NCBI GenBank assembly: GCA_002070715.1
Contig: MWDV01000262.1
Span: 1-34,552 of the forward strand
Direction: 5' to 3'
DNA from: Verrucomicrobia bacterium ADurb.Bin118
Lineage (GTDB): Bacteria; Verrucomicrobiota; Verrucomicrobiia; Limisphaerales; MWDV01
DNA: 34,552 nt
Part shown: one piece after another, positions 16,398-24,374 of the stretch
Layout of the letters: the number at the start of each line of letters is the position of its first letter
Position numbering within the stretch: position 1 is the first letter of the stretch
Position numbers and translations under genes: made by a program
The notes under the pieces: generated by a model
Database searches by the model: none
What the model saw: the letters and a program-made list of their open reading frames with translations, nothing else
Told to the model about the DNA's origin: nothing

Positions 16398-18686
16398 ATG
16401 TCGGGTATTGATTTTATTCAGGACTTGGGCCTGGTCATGCTGGTCGCCGCCGCCGCCGCGTGGCTGTGCCAGCGGATCGGCCTGCCCGTGGTCATCGGCT
16501 ACATCACCGCCGGCATCCTGATCGGGCCAAACACGCATTCGCGCGCGTTGATCGCCAGTCCGGAGCGGATTCAATCGCTCGCACAAATCGGGTTGGTCTT
16601 CCTGATTTTCAGCATTGGCCAGGGCATCAAGCTCCAGCGTCTGCGCAAGGTGGGCTTGCCGTTGGTGCTGGCCACGGCGCTCATTGCCGCACTGGTGCTG
16701 GTGGGCTGCCGGGTGCTGGGCACAGCGCTGGGCTGGCCCAGTGTTCATAGTCTCGTGCTGGCCGGGATGCTGATGGTCTCCAGCACGGCCGTGCTTGGCA
16801 AAAGTCTGCGCGAAGCCAACGCCCTCCACAGCCGGTTCGGCCAGACCGCCCTCACGGTCACCGCCATGGACGACATGGTCGCGGTGATCACGCTGACGGT
16901 GTTGTCGTCGCTGATTCAAATGGGGCAGACCGATTCACTGGTGGTGTTCGGCACGGTGATCCGGTTGAAAGCGGTCATCGTGACGCTGGTCATCGGGGCG
17001 TTGTTACTGGTGCCGGCGCTGCTCAACCGCCTGGGCCGAAGCGTGGCGCCGGAGGTGCGTTCGCTGGTGATCGTGGGCTTGTTGCTGGCCATGGCGTTGG
17101 TGTCGGCCAAGGCGGGCTTCTCGCCGGCGCTGGGCGCGTTTTTGCTGGGGGCGATCGTGACCAGCACCGGCCGCGGCGAACAGGTGGAACAAGTGCTGGG
17201 CGGCTTGTGCAACGTGTTTGCGCCGGTGTTCTTCGTGGCCATCGGCATGTTGTTTGACTTCAAACTGGTAGCGCAGGTCTGGCCGTTGGTGCTGGGCGTT
17301 TTCCTGATGGCGGTCGTCTGGCGGACCCTGGCGGCCACCCTCGCCCTGTTGTTGGTGGGCCAACCCATGCGGGACGCGGCGCGGGCGGCGCTCTGTCTCA
17401 CGCCCATCGGCGAATTCTCCCTCATCATCGCGTTGACGGGCATGCAGGGCGGCTTGGTGCCGGCCTCTTTCTACGCGGTCGGCATCGGGGTGTGCCTGTT
17501 GACTTCGCTGACCACGCCGTTGTTGATTCGTAAATCGGAAGGCTTCGGCACCTGGATGGAACGGATTCAACCCCGCTTTCTCGCGGAAGGCGTGGGCTTT
17601 TACCATGACTGGTTTGAAAGCCTCAAACACCGGCGCACCGGCAGCTTGGTCTGGAAATTCACCGCCCCGCGGATTGTGCAAATCGCCATGCTGGTCCTGT
17701 TCTGCTCCGGCTTGCTGATCTTCGCGCGCCCCTTGTACCAACTCACGGAAAAGCGGCTGGGCGCCGACTGGCCGGTGGCCAACGGCCTGGCCTTGGTTTG
17801 GAGTCTGGGATTTGGCGTGGTGCTCCTGGCACCGTTGATCGCGTTGTGGCGCAACTTGGAGGCCGTGGCCATGATTTGCGCCGAGGCGGCCACTCAAGGG
17901 CGAGCCAGCCGGACGATTTTGCAACCGCTCTTCGAACGGCTGCTCAAAGGCGCGGCGGCGGCGGGGTTGCTGCTGTGGTTCTCGGCGCTCATTCCTTATT
18001 CCCTGTTCCCGTGGTGGGGCTGGGTGGTTTTGCTGGCGGTGTTTGCCACCCTGGCCGGCGTGTTTTGGCGGAAGCTGATCCGGTTGCACAGCCGGTTTGA
18101 GATTGAATTGCGAACCCAACTGGCGGCCTCCCCGTTTGCGAATGACCGCCCGGCCCCGGCGGGCTGGCCGGAATCCCGCAACCGTTGGAAATTGAATCTC
18201 GCCGAATACACCATTCCGGAGAACTCGCAGGCGGTGGCCCGGCCACTCTCCGCGTTGCCCCTGCGCCCGCAGTTCGCCTGCACCGTGGTCAGCATTGAAC
18301 GCCAGGGCATCCCCATCCCCAATCCCTCCGCGAGCACCGTGTTGTATCCGAACGACAAAGTGCTGTTGCTCGGACACACGGAAAATTTACAGCGTGCCGA
18401 ACGCTGGCTGCACGCCGAGCCGGAGGCGGAACAGACCGAGACCGCGCAGCTGGCGGATTTGGAGTTGGAACAACTGACCGTGCCCACCACCTCGAGCCAC
18501 GTCGGCAAAACGCTGGAAGAACTCGCGTTGCACGCGGCGTTTGGCATCCAGATTGTGGGCATTGAGCGCGGCCAGCATTCCATCCTCAACCCCAACCGCG
18601 CCGAATCCCTGCAACCCGGCGACCAACTCCTCGTGCTCGGCACCCCCGAGCAGGTCAATGAAATGGCGTTCTGGCTCGCGACTTGA
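16398..18686 (+). CDS. CPA2-family (Kef-type) monovalent cation:proton antiporter with two C-terminal TrkA-C domains
   Basis: A 762-residue membrane protein that likely exchanges K+ or Na+ for H+. The N-terminal ~390 residues are a Na/H-exchanger domain with about 12 hydrophobic segments, opening SGIDFIQDLGLVMLVAAAAA and including MVSSTAVLGKSLREAN and TAMDDMVAVITLTVL, the Kef/YbaL-type core motifs. A further region with about four membrane spans follows (residues ~440-590). Two cytoplasmic TrkA-C (RCK_C) modules end the protein, with VLYPNDKVLLLG and SLQPGDQLLVLG. No Rossmann-type TrkA-N domain is present between membrane and RCK_C parts, unlike KefB/KefC. The ATG at 16398 was chosen because the upstream frame is arginine-rich and unrelated. 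Confidence 0.88.
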   Translation: MSGIDFIQDLGLVMLVAAAAAWLCQRIGLPVVIGYITAGILIGPNTHSRALIASPERIQSLAQIGLVFLIFSIGQGIKLQRLRKVGLPLVLATALIAALVLVGCRVLGTALGWPSVHSLVLAGMLMVSSTAVLGKSLREANALHSRFGQTALTVTAMDDMVAVITLTVLSSLIQMGQTDSLVVFGTVIRLKAVIVTLVIGALLLVPALLNRLGRSVAPEVRSLVIVGLLLAMALVSAKAGFSPALGAFLLGAIVTSTGRGEQVEQVLGGLCNVFAPVFFVAIGMLFDFKLVAQVWPLVLGVFLMAVVWRTLAATLALLLVGQPMRDAARAALCLTPIGEFSLIIALTGMQGGLVPASFYAVGIGVCLLTSLTTPLLIRKSEGFGTWMERIQPRFLAEGVGFYHDWFESLKHRRTGSLVWKFTAPRIVQIAMLVLFCSGLLIFARPLYQLTEKRLGADWPVANGLALVWSLGFGVVLLAPLIALWRNLEAVAMICAEAATQGRASRTILQPLFERLLKGAAAAGLLLWFSALIPYSLFPWWGWVVLLAVFATLAGVFWRKLIRLHSRFEIELRTQLAASPFANDRPAPAGWPESRNRWKLNLAEYTIPENSQAVARPLSALPLRPQFACTVVSIERQGIPIPNPSASTVLYPNDKVLLLGHTENLQRAERWLHAEPEAEQTETAQLADLELEQLTVPTTSSHVGKTLEELALHAAFGIQIVGIERGQHSILNPNRAESLQPGDQLLVLGTPEQVNEMAFWLAT

Positions 18687-18746
18687 TCCTGTCCAGTCGG
18701 GCGCCTCGTTGCTCAATTGCTGCCTCCTTTCAATCTCAATTTCATC

Positions 18747-19151
18747 ATGAATCCCCGGACCATTTACATCACCGAAGCCGACATGCGCCGGCTCCAGCCT
18801 TTGCTCGAACGCCTGAAAAACTCGCGCGATGACCTGCGCGATTTGCAGGCGGAACTGACCCAGGCCCGCGTGGTGGCGCCCGAGGCGGTGCCGCCGGATG
18901 TCATCACCATGAATTCCAAGGCCCGGCTGCGCGACCTGGAGACGAGCGAGGAGATGACCTACACGCTGGTCTTCCCCGATCAGGCGGACATCGAACAGGA
19001 CCGGATTTCGGTGCTGGCCCCGATCGGCACCGCGATGCTGGGTTACCGGGTGGGCGATGAATTCCAATGGACCGTGCCCGCCGGCACCGTGCGGCTGCGG
19101 GTGGAGGCCGTGCTTTACCAGCCCGAGGCCGCCGGCGATTACCATTTGTGA
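18747..19151 (+). CDS. rnk: Rnk/GreA C-terminal-domain protein (nucleoside diphosphate kinase regulator-like)
   Basis: A 134-residue protein with an N-terminal helical segment (ADMRRLQPLLERLKNSRDDL, residues 8-27) and a C-terminal FKBP-like GreA/GreB domain. The latter contains VTYTLVFPDQ-type sequence (MTYTLVFPDQADIEQDRISV), APIGTAMLGYRVGDEFQW and the closing VRLRVEAVLYQPE. This is the Rnk arrangement, which binds RNA polymerase in the secondary channel region. The short coiled coil suggests it lacks the transcript-cleavage tip of GreA. The ATG at 18747 fits the family; it lies 60 bases after the antiporter. It is followed by the repeat-rich intergenic region, so it probably ends the transcript. 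Confidence 0.85.
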   Translation: MNPRTIYITEADMRRLQPLLERLKNSRDDLRDLQAELTQARVVAPEAVPPDVITMNSKARLRDLETSEEMTYTLVFPDQADIEQDRISVLAPIGTAMLGYRVGDEFQWTVPAGTVRLRVEAVLYQPEAAGDYHL

Positions 19152-19260
19152 AGTCAAATCAGCGAAGTCCCGCAACCCGGGAAGCGTCCATCCCGGCAAC
19201 CGCGACGATCAACGGAGGCGCGGCGTGAATCCCAACCCGGCCCGCCCTGTCCCGCTGATG

Positions 19261-19530
19261 GGCCGTGATGGGAGCGCGGGCTTGAGCCCGCTTCCGCGTG
19301 ATGTTGCCGACGGGCCTTGCAGCGGCGTCAACTCTGTAGGCCGCGTCTCCTGACGCGGCACCATCCGGCGTGATGTTGCCGGCAGGCCTTGAAGCGGCGT
19401 CAACCCGGTAGGCCGCGTCTCCCGACGCGGCGCCATCCGGCGTGATGTTGCGGGCGGGCCTTGAAGCGGCGTCAACGCCGCGCGCCTCGAACGAAGGCAA
19501 ATCGGCCACCGTTTTAGTGGATTTGCTCTC
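19261..19530 (+). repeat. Left copy of an intergenic hairpin element with 72-bp internal units
   Basis: The core GTGATGTTGC...GAAGCGGCGTCAAC occurs three times, beginning at 19297, 19369 and 19441, exactly 72 bases apart. Between them are two perfect stem-loops with arms GCCGCGTC/GACGCGGC (19340-19359 and 19412-19431). A further stem GCGGGCT-TG-AGCCCGC lies at 19276-19291. The element ends in a stem GCAAATC...GATTTGC (about 19497-19527). The same sequence, minus one 72-base unit, returns inverted at 22044-22240. All of this is read directly; the biological role is unknown. Confidence 0.88.
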
Positions 19531-19720
19531 ATGAACTGGCCGACCTCGAGTTTGCGTTCCCCGGCGGCGATTTTTGCGACCCGCACCGGCGATCTCTGAA
19601 ACTGCGGGGCCGCACCCACTTGCGTCCTCCCGACGTCCCGCCGCGATTCCCGCCGAAGCCGCCAAAGCGCCCGTCCCTTTCCGCAGACAACGCCTCGGAA
19701 AGGCGCTTGTTCAACCCCGC

Positions 19721-19906
19721 TCATTTACCCAAAAATCGGATGATCCAATCTTCAGGATATTTTTCTTGCGCATCGAACCGGGCTCGTTTATTCTCAATCA
19801 TAATCTTTAGAATTCCATGAGCGCCGCCCAACGACCAACGCGCCAACGCCGCATTCGTCAGATCATTCCGCCCCACCCCGCAACCCGCCCGCGAGATTTC
19901 CCGCAT
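19721..19906 (-). CDS. Small unidentified frame, possibly a gene remnant
   Basis: A 61-residue frame with balanced composition, unlike the arginine-rich shadows nearby. It contains LARWSLGGAHGILKIMIENK and ends KYPEDWIIRFLGK. Local GC is lower than in the surroundings. No family is recognised and no promoter or ribosome-binding site is evident. It could be a tiny gene, the tail of a decayed gene, or chance. Confidence 0.25.
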   Translation of the reverse strand: MREISRAGCGVGRNDLTNAALARWSLGGAHGILKIMIENKRARFDAQEKYPEDWIIRFLGK

Positions 19907-19917
19907 CAGCCAGTGAC

Positions 19918-21822
19918 ATGAAAAATCCAGTCGCCAACGAAGGGCCTCGCCGCCGGGGGCGGTGCTGCCCGACTGTTGTCGGGCCGAACGCCGCCGTTGG
20001 CTTGGTTGCCACCCGATTTTCGAAGCAACCGGGCCCGCCGGCGGGCCGCTCCGGTGCCGGCGCGGACCTGACGGGAGCGCGGGCGCGATGGCGTCTTGGG
20101 GGCCTTTTGTTGGCGGCGCTCACGCCAATCGCCCTCATCCTTCCAATGCCCGCTTACGCCCAGACCCCCACTGCGGACGACTTTAATCCGGGGGCGGGTA
20201 ATCCGCAGATGGTTGATCGAGTGTATTCCTTGGCGGTGCAGGCGGACGGGAAGATTCTGGTGGGCGGGGAGTTCACCACGCTGGGCGGGCAGCCGCGCCA
20301 TCACCTTGCCCGGCTGAACGCGGACGGGACGCTCGATCCCACTTTCAATCCGGGGGCGGGTAATCCGCAGACGGTTGATCGAGTGTATTCCTTGGCGGTG
20401 CAGGCGGACGGGAAGATTCTGGTGGGCGGGCGGTTCAGGACGCTGGGCGGGCAGTCGCGCCTTAACCTTGGCCGGCTGAACGCGGACGGGACGCTCGACC
20501 CCACCTTCAATCCGGGGGCGAGCTGGACTGTGTATTCCCTGGCGGTGCAGGCGGACGGGAAGATTCTGGTGGGCGGGAATTTCACCAGGCTGGGCGGGCA
20601 GCCGCGCGCTTGCCTTGGCCGGCTGAACGCGGACGGGACGCTCGACCCCACCTTCAATCCAAGGGCGGAGGGTGGTAATTCCCCCTTCGTGGATTCCCTG
20701 GTAGTGCAGGCGGACGGGAAGATTCTGGTGGGCGGGCGGTTCAGGACGCTGGGCGGGCAGCCGCGCGATTCCCTTGGCCGGCTGAACGCGGACGGGACCC
20801 TCGACACCTCCTTCTATCCAAAGGTGGGTATTTTTGCCCCCCACGTGCATTGCTTGGTGGTGCAGGCGGACGGGAAGATTCTGGTGGGCGGGGAGTTCAC
20901 CATGCTGGGCGGGCAGCCGCGCAATCACCTTGGCCGACTGAACGCGAACGGGACGCTCGACCCCACCTTCAATCCGGGGGCGGGGGATGGTAATTACCTC
21001 TATGTGTATTCCCTAGCGGTGCAGGCGGACGGGAAGATTCTGGTGGGCGGAGTGTTCATCACGCTGAGCGGACAACTGCGCTACGGCCTTGGCCGGCTGA
21101 ACGCGGACGGGACGCTCGACCCCACCTTCAATCCGGAGATGGGTGGTGTTTATGCCCCCCACGTGCATTCCTTGGCGGTGCAGGCGGACGGGAAGATTCT
21201 GGTGGGCGGTTGGTTCACCATGCTGGGCGGGCAGCCGCGCGATAACCTTGGCCGGCTGAACAACACCGCACCTGCCACGCAGAGCCTCCGCTACGATGGC
21301 GTGACCATCACCTGGCTGCGGGGCAACACCAGCCCGAAAGTCTGGCGGACCACGTTTGACTACTCCACCGACGGGGTGTTCTGGACCAGCTTGGGTGACG
21401 GCATCCGCATCCCGGGCGGCTGGCAGTTGACGGGGGTGGCTCTCCCCGCTGACGGCACGCTCCGCGCCCGCGGCTTTGCCACGGGAGGATATGGCAATGC
21501 CTCGAGTGGGTTCGTGGAGAGCCTGGCGACCAAAACAAACGGATTACCGGCGGGCCACACATCCGGGATGCCAAGACGGGTCGTGGTGGTTGGAGAGCAA
21601 CCCCAGTTGGAAGCCTTTCTGTCCCCCAACGGCGAGCCGGCGCTGATTCTCTACGCGCCGCCGGGCAGCACCAACACGCTGGAGTTCGCCACCCAACTGG
21701 AAGGGGCGCCCGTTTGGACTGCAGGCCAAACGGTGGTCCTGCCCACCAACGCGTTGTTCGAGGTGGTGCAACCCATTGGGATCACCAACAACGCCGTGTT
21801 CATCCGGGCGGTGCGAGAGTGA
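19918..21822 (+). CDS. Secreted delta-60 repeat protein
   Basis: A 634-residue protein with seven delta-60 repeats (about 52 residues each), whose shared core is VQADGKILVGG...LGGQPR...LGRLNADGTLDPTFNP. These repeats are predicted to form a beta-propeller-like surface protein. A hydrophobic export segment, RLGGLLLAALTPIALILPMP ending AYAQ, lies at residues ~62-83. The ~60 residues before it are arginine/proline/glycine-rich and look like translated intergenic repeat, so the true start may differ from ATG 19918. The C-terminal ~190 residues (after LNNTAPATQSL) hold a separate beta-rich domain with WRTTFDYSTDGVFW and a final VFIRAVRE. No PEP-CTERM or sortase motif. The gene is flanked on both sides by inverted copies of one intergenic element. 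Confidence 0.85.
   Translation: MKNPVANEGPRRRGRCCPTVVGPNAAVGLVATRFSKQPGPPAGRSGAGADLTGARARWRLGGLLLAALTPIALILPMPAYAQTPTADDFNPGAGNPQMVDRVYSLAVQADGKILVGGEFTTLGGQPRHHLARLNADGTLDPTFNPGAGNPQTVDRVYSLAVQADGKILVGGRFRTLGGQSRLNLGRLNADGTLDPTFNPGASWTVYSLAVQADGKILVGGNFTRLGGQPRACLGRLNADGTLDPTFNPRAEGGNSPFVDSLVVQADGKILVGGRFRTLGGQPRDSLGRLNADGTLDTSFYPKVGIFAPHVHCLVVQADGKILVGGEFTMLGGQPRNHLGRLNANGTLDPTFNPGAGDGNYLYVYSLAVQADGKILVGGVFITLSGQLRYGLGRLNADGTLDPTFNPEMGGVYAPHVHSLAVQADGKILVGGWFTMLGGQPRDNLGRLNNTAPATQSLRYDGVTITWLRGNTSPKVWRTTFDYSTDGVFWTSLGDGIRIPGGWQLTGVALPADGTLRARGFATGGYGNASSGFVESLATKTNGLPAGHTSGMPRRVVVVGEQPQLEAFLSPNGEPALILYAPPGSTNTLEFATQLEGAPVWTAGQTVVLPTNALFEVVQPIGITNNAVFIRAVRE
20242..21275 (+). repeat. In-gene tandem repeat encoding the delta-60 units
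   Basis: The core GCGGACGGGAAGATTCTGG recurs at 20242, 20404, 20551, 20710, 20866, 21025 and 21184, giving steps of 162, 147, 159, 156, 159 and 159 bases, all multiples of three. Units are nearly identical at the DNA level, including third codon positions. The first two also share their 5' flank (AATCCGCAGA/CGGTTGATCG). Confidence 0.92.
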
Positions 21823-21870
21823 GACGGGATTCAGCGCGGAGGAAAGGCATGGCGTCATCGGTCGTGATTG

Positions 21871-22035
21871 AGGGGATCAGGGCTGACGCATCCCCTTCTG
21901 ATGAGTCCCGGGCTTCAGCCCGGTGACGCTGATCCGGCGGCAAAAAAGCGGTTTGAACCGCTTTTTGTGCCTGACTGAAAAGCCGCTCCAGCGGTTCAAA
22001 CCCGCGCCCCCAGTCCAACCCCCGGCTTCCGCCGG
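21871..22035. repeat. Cluster of five short perfect or near-perfect stem-loops
   Basis: In 165 bases there are stems AGGGGAT/ATCCCCT (21871-21896), CCGGGCT/AGCCCGG (21908-21923), AAAAAGCGGTT/AACCGCTTTTT (21943-21966), AGCCGCT/AGCGGTT with a G-T pair (21981-21996), and CCGGC/GCCGG (22022-22035). They lie between the convergent delta-60 and GH99-like genes. No open frame of normal composition is present in this 400-base gap. Confidence 0.8.
21943..21966. terminator. Symmetric terminator-like hairpin
   Basis: An 11-bp perfect stem AAAAAGCGGTT/AACCGCTTTTT with a two-base TG loop. Because the arms end in A5 and T5, it can act as a Rho-independent terminator on either strand, which suits its place between two convergent genes. 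It lies 120 bases past the delta-60 stop and 264 past the GH99-like stop. Confidence 0.55.
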
Positions 22036-22043
22036 ATGCCAGA

Positions 22044-22240
22044 GCAAATCAACGCAAACGGTGGCCGATTTGCCTTGGCCCGAGAAGCGCGGCGTTGACG
22101 CCGCTTCAAGGCCCGCCAGCAACATCACGCCGGATGGCGCCGCGTCGGGAGACGCGGCCTACAGAGTTGACGCCGCTTCAAGGCCCGCCGACAAAATCAC
22201 GCGGAAGCAGGCTCAAGCCCTCGCTCCCGTCACGGCGACG
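22044..22240 (-). repeat. Right, inverted copy of the 72-bp-unit hairpin element
   Basis: Reverse-complement match to 19261-19530 over its whole length, with two cores (starting 22094 and 22166, 72 bases apart) and one GCCGCGTC/GACGCGGC stem (22139-22158). It lacks exactly one 72-base unit relative to the left copy. Its outer end overlaps the stop codon of the GH99-like gene (22230-22232). The terminal GCAAATC/GATTTGC stem faces the delta-60 gene in both copies. Confidence 0.88.
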
Positions 22241-24374
22241 ATTTGAACAAGGCCCGGTAGTTGAACCGGTCGTTGGGGGCGGCGTCGCCGTTCAAAGTGA
22301 AATCCGTCCAATCCCCGGCGGCGATGCAATTGTCCGCCCATTTGAAATCCAATTGCGCGGGCGGCGACGTCTGATCCAACGCGGCACACGGAATGGACAA
22401 TTCAAGCTGGTCGCCGGCCTGGCGCAGTTTCGCCTTGCCACACGCCTGCCAGGCATACTTCCCGCCTTGATTCCGTTCCACCGAACCGGGGGCGATCCGA
22501 TTCACCACAAAATCGTATCCCAGCCAGCCGGTTTGCGCGTTGGCATCCGTATCAAGAAACAGCAGCATCCAATTCGTCCCCGACGGCGGTGTGATCGGGT
22601 CCTGGGTGCGGACATAAAAATACAAATGCCGGGAGTCAAAACTGACCTTGGCCGCCACGAAATCGTTCCGGCCCGTGTTGTTCGTGTACTGCACGTTGGC
22701 ATCCCATCCCCGATGCCGGCGCCGCACGGGATCGCCGCGGGTATCGCGAAACTCCGGTTGCACCCCGCGCCAATCGGTGAACCGGCCATCCACCCGGATG
22801 CGCCGGGGTTTGACGGGCGGCAGCGGGCGCACGCCTTTGTAACGGCGCACGTACTGAACGAGTTGATAGTAGTAATTATCACCGTGCCCGCCTTTCATCG
22901 GCTCGATGTCGCGGCTGTGTTCCTGGTCAAACTGGTCCACAAACATGACCGGCAGACGGACGCCGTTGAAGTTGTTAAAACGGCCGGCAATCCATTCGTT
23001 CCAGCCGGTGACAAAAAGGAAACGCGGATCTTCCCGCAAGGCGCGCTCCCATTGCTCGGCGAAATTGAAGCCGTGCAAGACCGCGTCCGGCCGCGGATCG
23101 GTCCGGCCTTGGTGAAAGCTGCGCCCGTGCGCGCCCGGTTCGCTCATCGCACCGAGCCGCCCATTCACCGCGTTCTGGGCCACCCCCACGGCCATTTGTT
23201 CCTTTTCGCCCCGGGCGTTGCGGAAGACGTGCTGCGGATATACCTCCAACCAACTCCACATGTCTGGTTGCGTCTGGCCTTGAAAATAATCCGCCTGGGG
23301 TTTGCGGAAGGTGAAAAACTCGCGCAAACGCCCGACCTCGGCATCAAAGCGCGACCAGCGCAACGTGCGATCACCAGGCACCGGCTGGCCATCCGCCAGC
23401 GCCTGCCCGTGTGGTTGTACGTCATCCGTGTGACTCCACCAACCAATGGTGCCGACGGGATCGGTGGCTTCGAGAATGTATTGGCCGGGCGGGAACGCCG
23501 GGTCCTGCGTGAGCAGCAGCCAGGCGTTGTCGGTGACATTGGTGAAGCGTCGGGAACTGACGAGCCGGGCCGGGGTTTCATCGGTGAACAATTTCAAGGT
23601 GACCCCGGCGTTGGTGGTGTGGAACGTGGGAAAACTGCCGCCCACCGCGTGGAACGGTTGTTCAACGGTGAACCGTTGCGCCAGGGAATGTCCCGGCTGG
23701 AGCTGTGCCGGTGTGTTGCGCCGCCCGAATTCCTCGTGCGCAGCCAACAAGTCGGCATCGGCGAGGATCAACGGTTTGCCGTCCCAGTAAAACCAGAGAT
23801 CCCGGGCCTGGCCGGTCGAGTAAAGATCACGCCACAACTCGAGCACCACCTTGCGGGGCGACCAGAAGGGGGTGAGAAACGCCACCTGCGGCGTGCGATT
23901 ACCGGCGGCCCGCATCTCCCCCCAAACCCGCAAGAGCGCGCGATACCAGTGCGGATACGTGATCTGATTGGTCACGTCGAAAATGACGACGTCCACGCCG
24001 GCATCCGACAACATCTGTGCGTGCTTCCGCAGGACGCTTTCGTCGTCCGTGAGGTAATAGCCGAAGAGCGATTCCCCCCAATGATGCGGCGCGTGCAACG
24101 GTCCCCACAACGGACTGTCGGGTTTCTGCATCGCGTCCGGATCCTGCGCGAGAATCCGGGTGATATCGTACGGGCCGCCTTGAATATGTTTCCCCAGCCA
24201 GAGGAAATAAAAAATGCCGACGGTGCGGTCCGCGCGCGGCGGTCCCGCCTCGGCAGCCCCGGGAAGTTGGCGCCCCAGGGCGTCCGTGGCTACCCAAGTG
24301 TCGGCAAAGGTGTCCCAGTGTTCGGCGGCAGCCCCAGATAAAATCCCGAGCCAACAAACCAACCCAACTGCCAT
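22230..24374 (-). CDS. Secreted GH99-like glycan hydrolase with C-terminal CBM9-like domain
   Basis: The mature protein begins after a signal peptide (MAVGLVCWLGILSGAAA). Its first ~510 residues match the GH71/GH99/WbsX-like barrel: VGIFYFLWLGK, SDAGVDVVIFDVTNQ, VAFLTPFWSP, and FVTGWNEWIAG with Glu460 as the probable catalytic-region acid. A C-terminal domain of ~190 residues starts at RIRVDGRFTDW. It contains LYFYVRTQDPITPP, MLLFLDTDANAQTGW and DNCIAAGDWTDFTLNGDAAP, the pattern of CBM9-like sugar-binding domains. Start is uncertain: ATG 24374 leaves few positive charges before the hydrophobic core, while TTG 24386 adds two lysines and ATG 24506 is also in frame. It lies downstream of the rhamnosidase gene on the same strand. 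The substrate (mannan-type or other) is not determined. Confidence 0.78.
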   Translation of the reverse strand: MAVGLVCWLGILSGAAAEHWDTFADTWVATDALGRQLPGAAEAGPPRADRTVGIFYFLWLGKHIQGGPYDITRILAQDPDAMQKPDSPLWGPLHAPHHWGESLFGYYLTDDESVLRKHAQMLSDAGVDVVIFDVTNQITYPHWYRALLRVWGEMRAAGNRTPQVAFLTPFWSPRKVVLELWRDLYSTGQARDLWFYWDGKPLILADADLLAAHEEFGRRNTPAQLQPGHSLAQRFTVEQPFHAVGGSFPTFHTTNAGVTLKLFTDETPARLVSSRRFTNVTDNAWLLLTQDPAFPPGQYILEATDPVGTIGWWSHTDDVQPHGQALADGQPVPGDRTLRWSRFDAEVGRLREFFTFRKPQADYFQGQTQPDMWSWLEVYPQHVFRNARGEKEQMAVGVAQNAVNGRLGAMSEPGAHGRSFHQGRTDPRPDAVLHGFNFAEQWERALREDPRFLFVTGWNEWIAGRFNNFNGVRLPVMFVDQFDQEHSRDIEPMKGGHGDNYYYQLVQYVRRYKGVRPLPPVKPRRIRVDGRFTDWRGVQPEFRDTRGDPVRRRHRGWDANVQYTNNTGRNDFVAAKVSFDSRHLYFYVRTQDPITPPSGTNWMLLFLDTDANAQTGWLGYDFVVNRIAPGSVERNQGGKYAWQACGKAKLRQAGDQLELSIPCAALDQTSPPAQLDFKWADNCIAAGDWTDFTLNGDAAPNDRFNYRALFKSSP

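Larger units (their letters stand above)
19152..19917. other. Repeat-rich intergenic region upstream of the delta-60 protein gene
   Basis: The 766 bases hold the left copy of a hairpin-rich element (19261-19530), then about 190 bases with no recognisable content, then a locally A/T-richer stretch (about 19720-19830) with a small minus-strand frame. No clear promoter was found for the gene starting at 19918. Confidence 0.6.

Noticed and set aside
19261-19530. CRISPR array
   Set aside because: The 72-base units are contiguous repeats without unique spacers, and no cas gene is in the window.
19261-22240. Insertion sequence or composite transposon with terminal inverted repeats
   Set aside because: No transposase frame, no target-site duplication seen, and the repeats are themselves internally repeated hairpin elements. 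Kept as an unexplained repeat pair instead.
22095-24341. 748-residue plus-strand frame opposite the GH99-like gene
   Set aside because: Begins inside the repeat element and has low-complexity composition; the minus-strand protein has recognisable domains.
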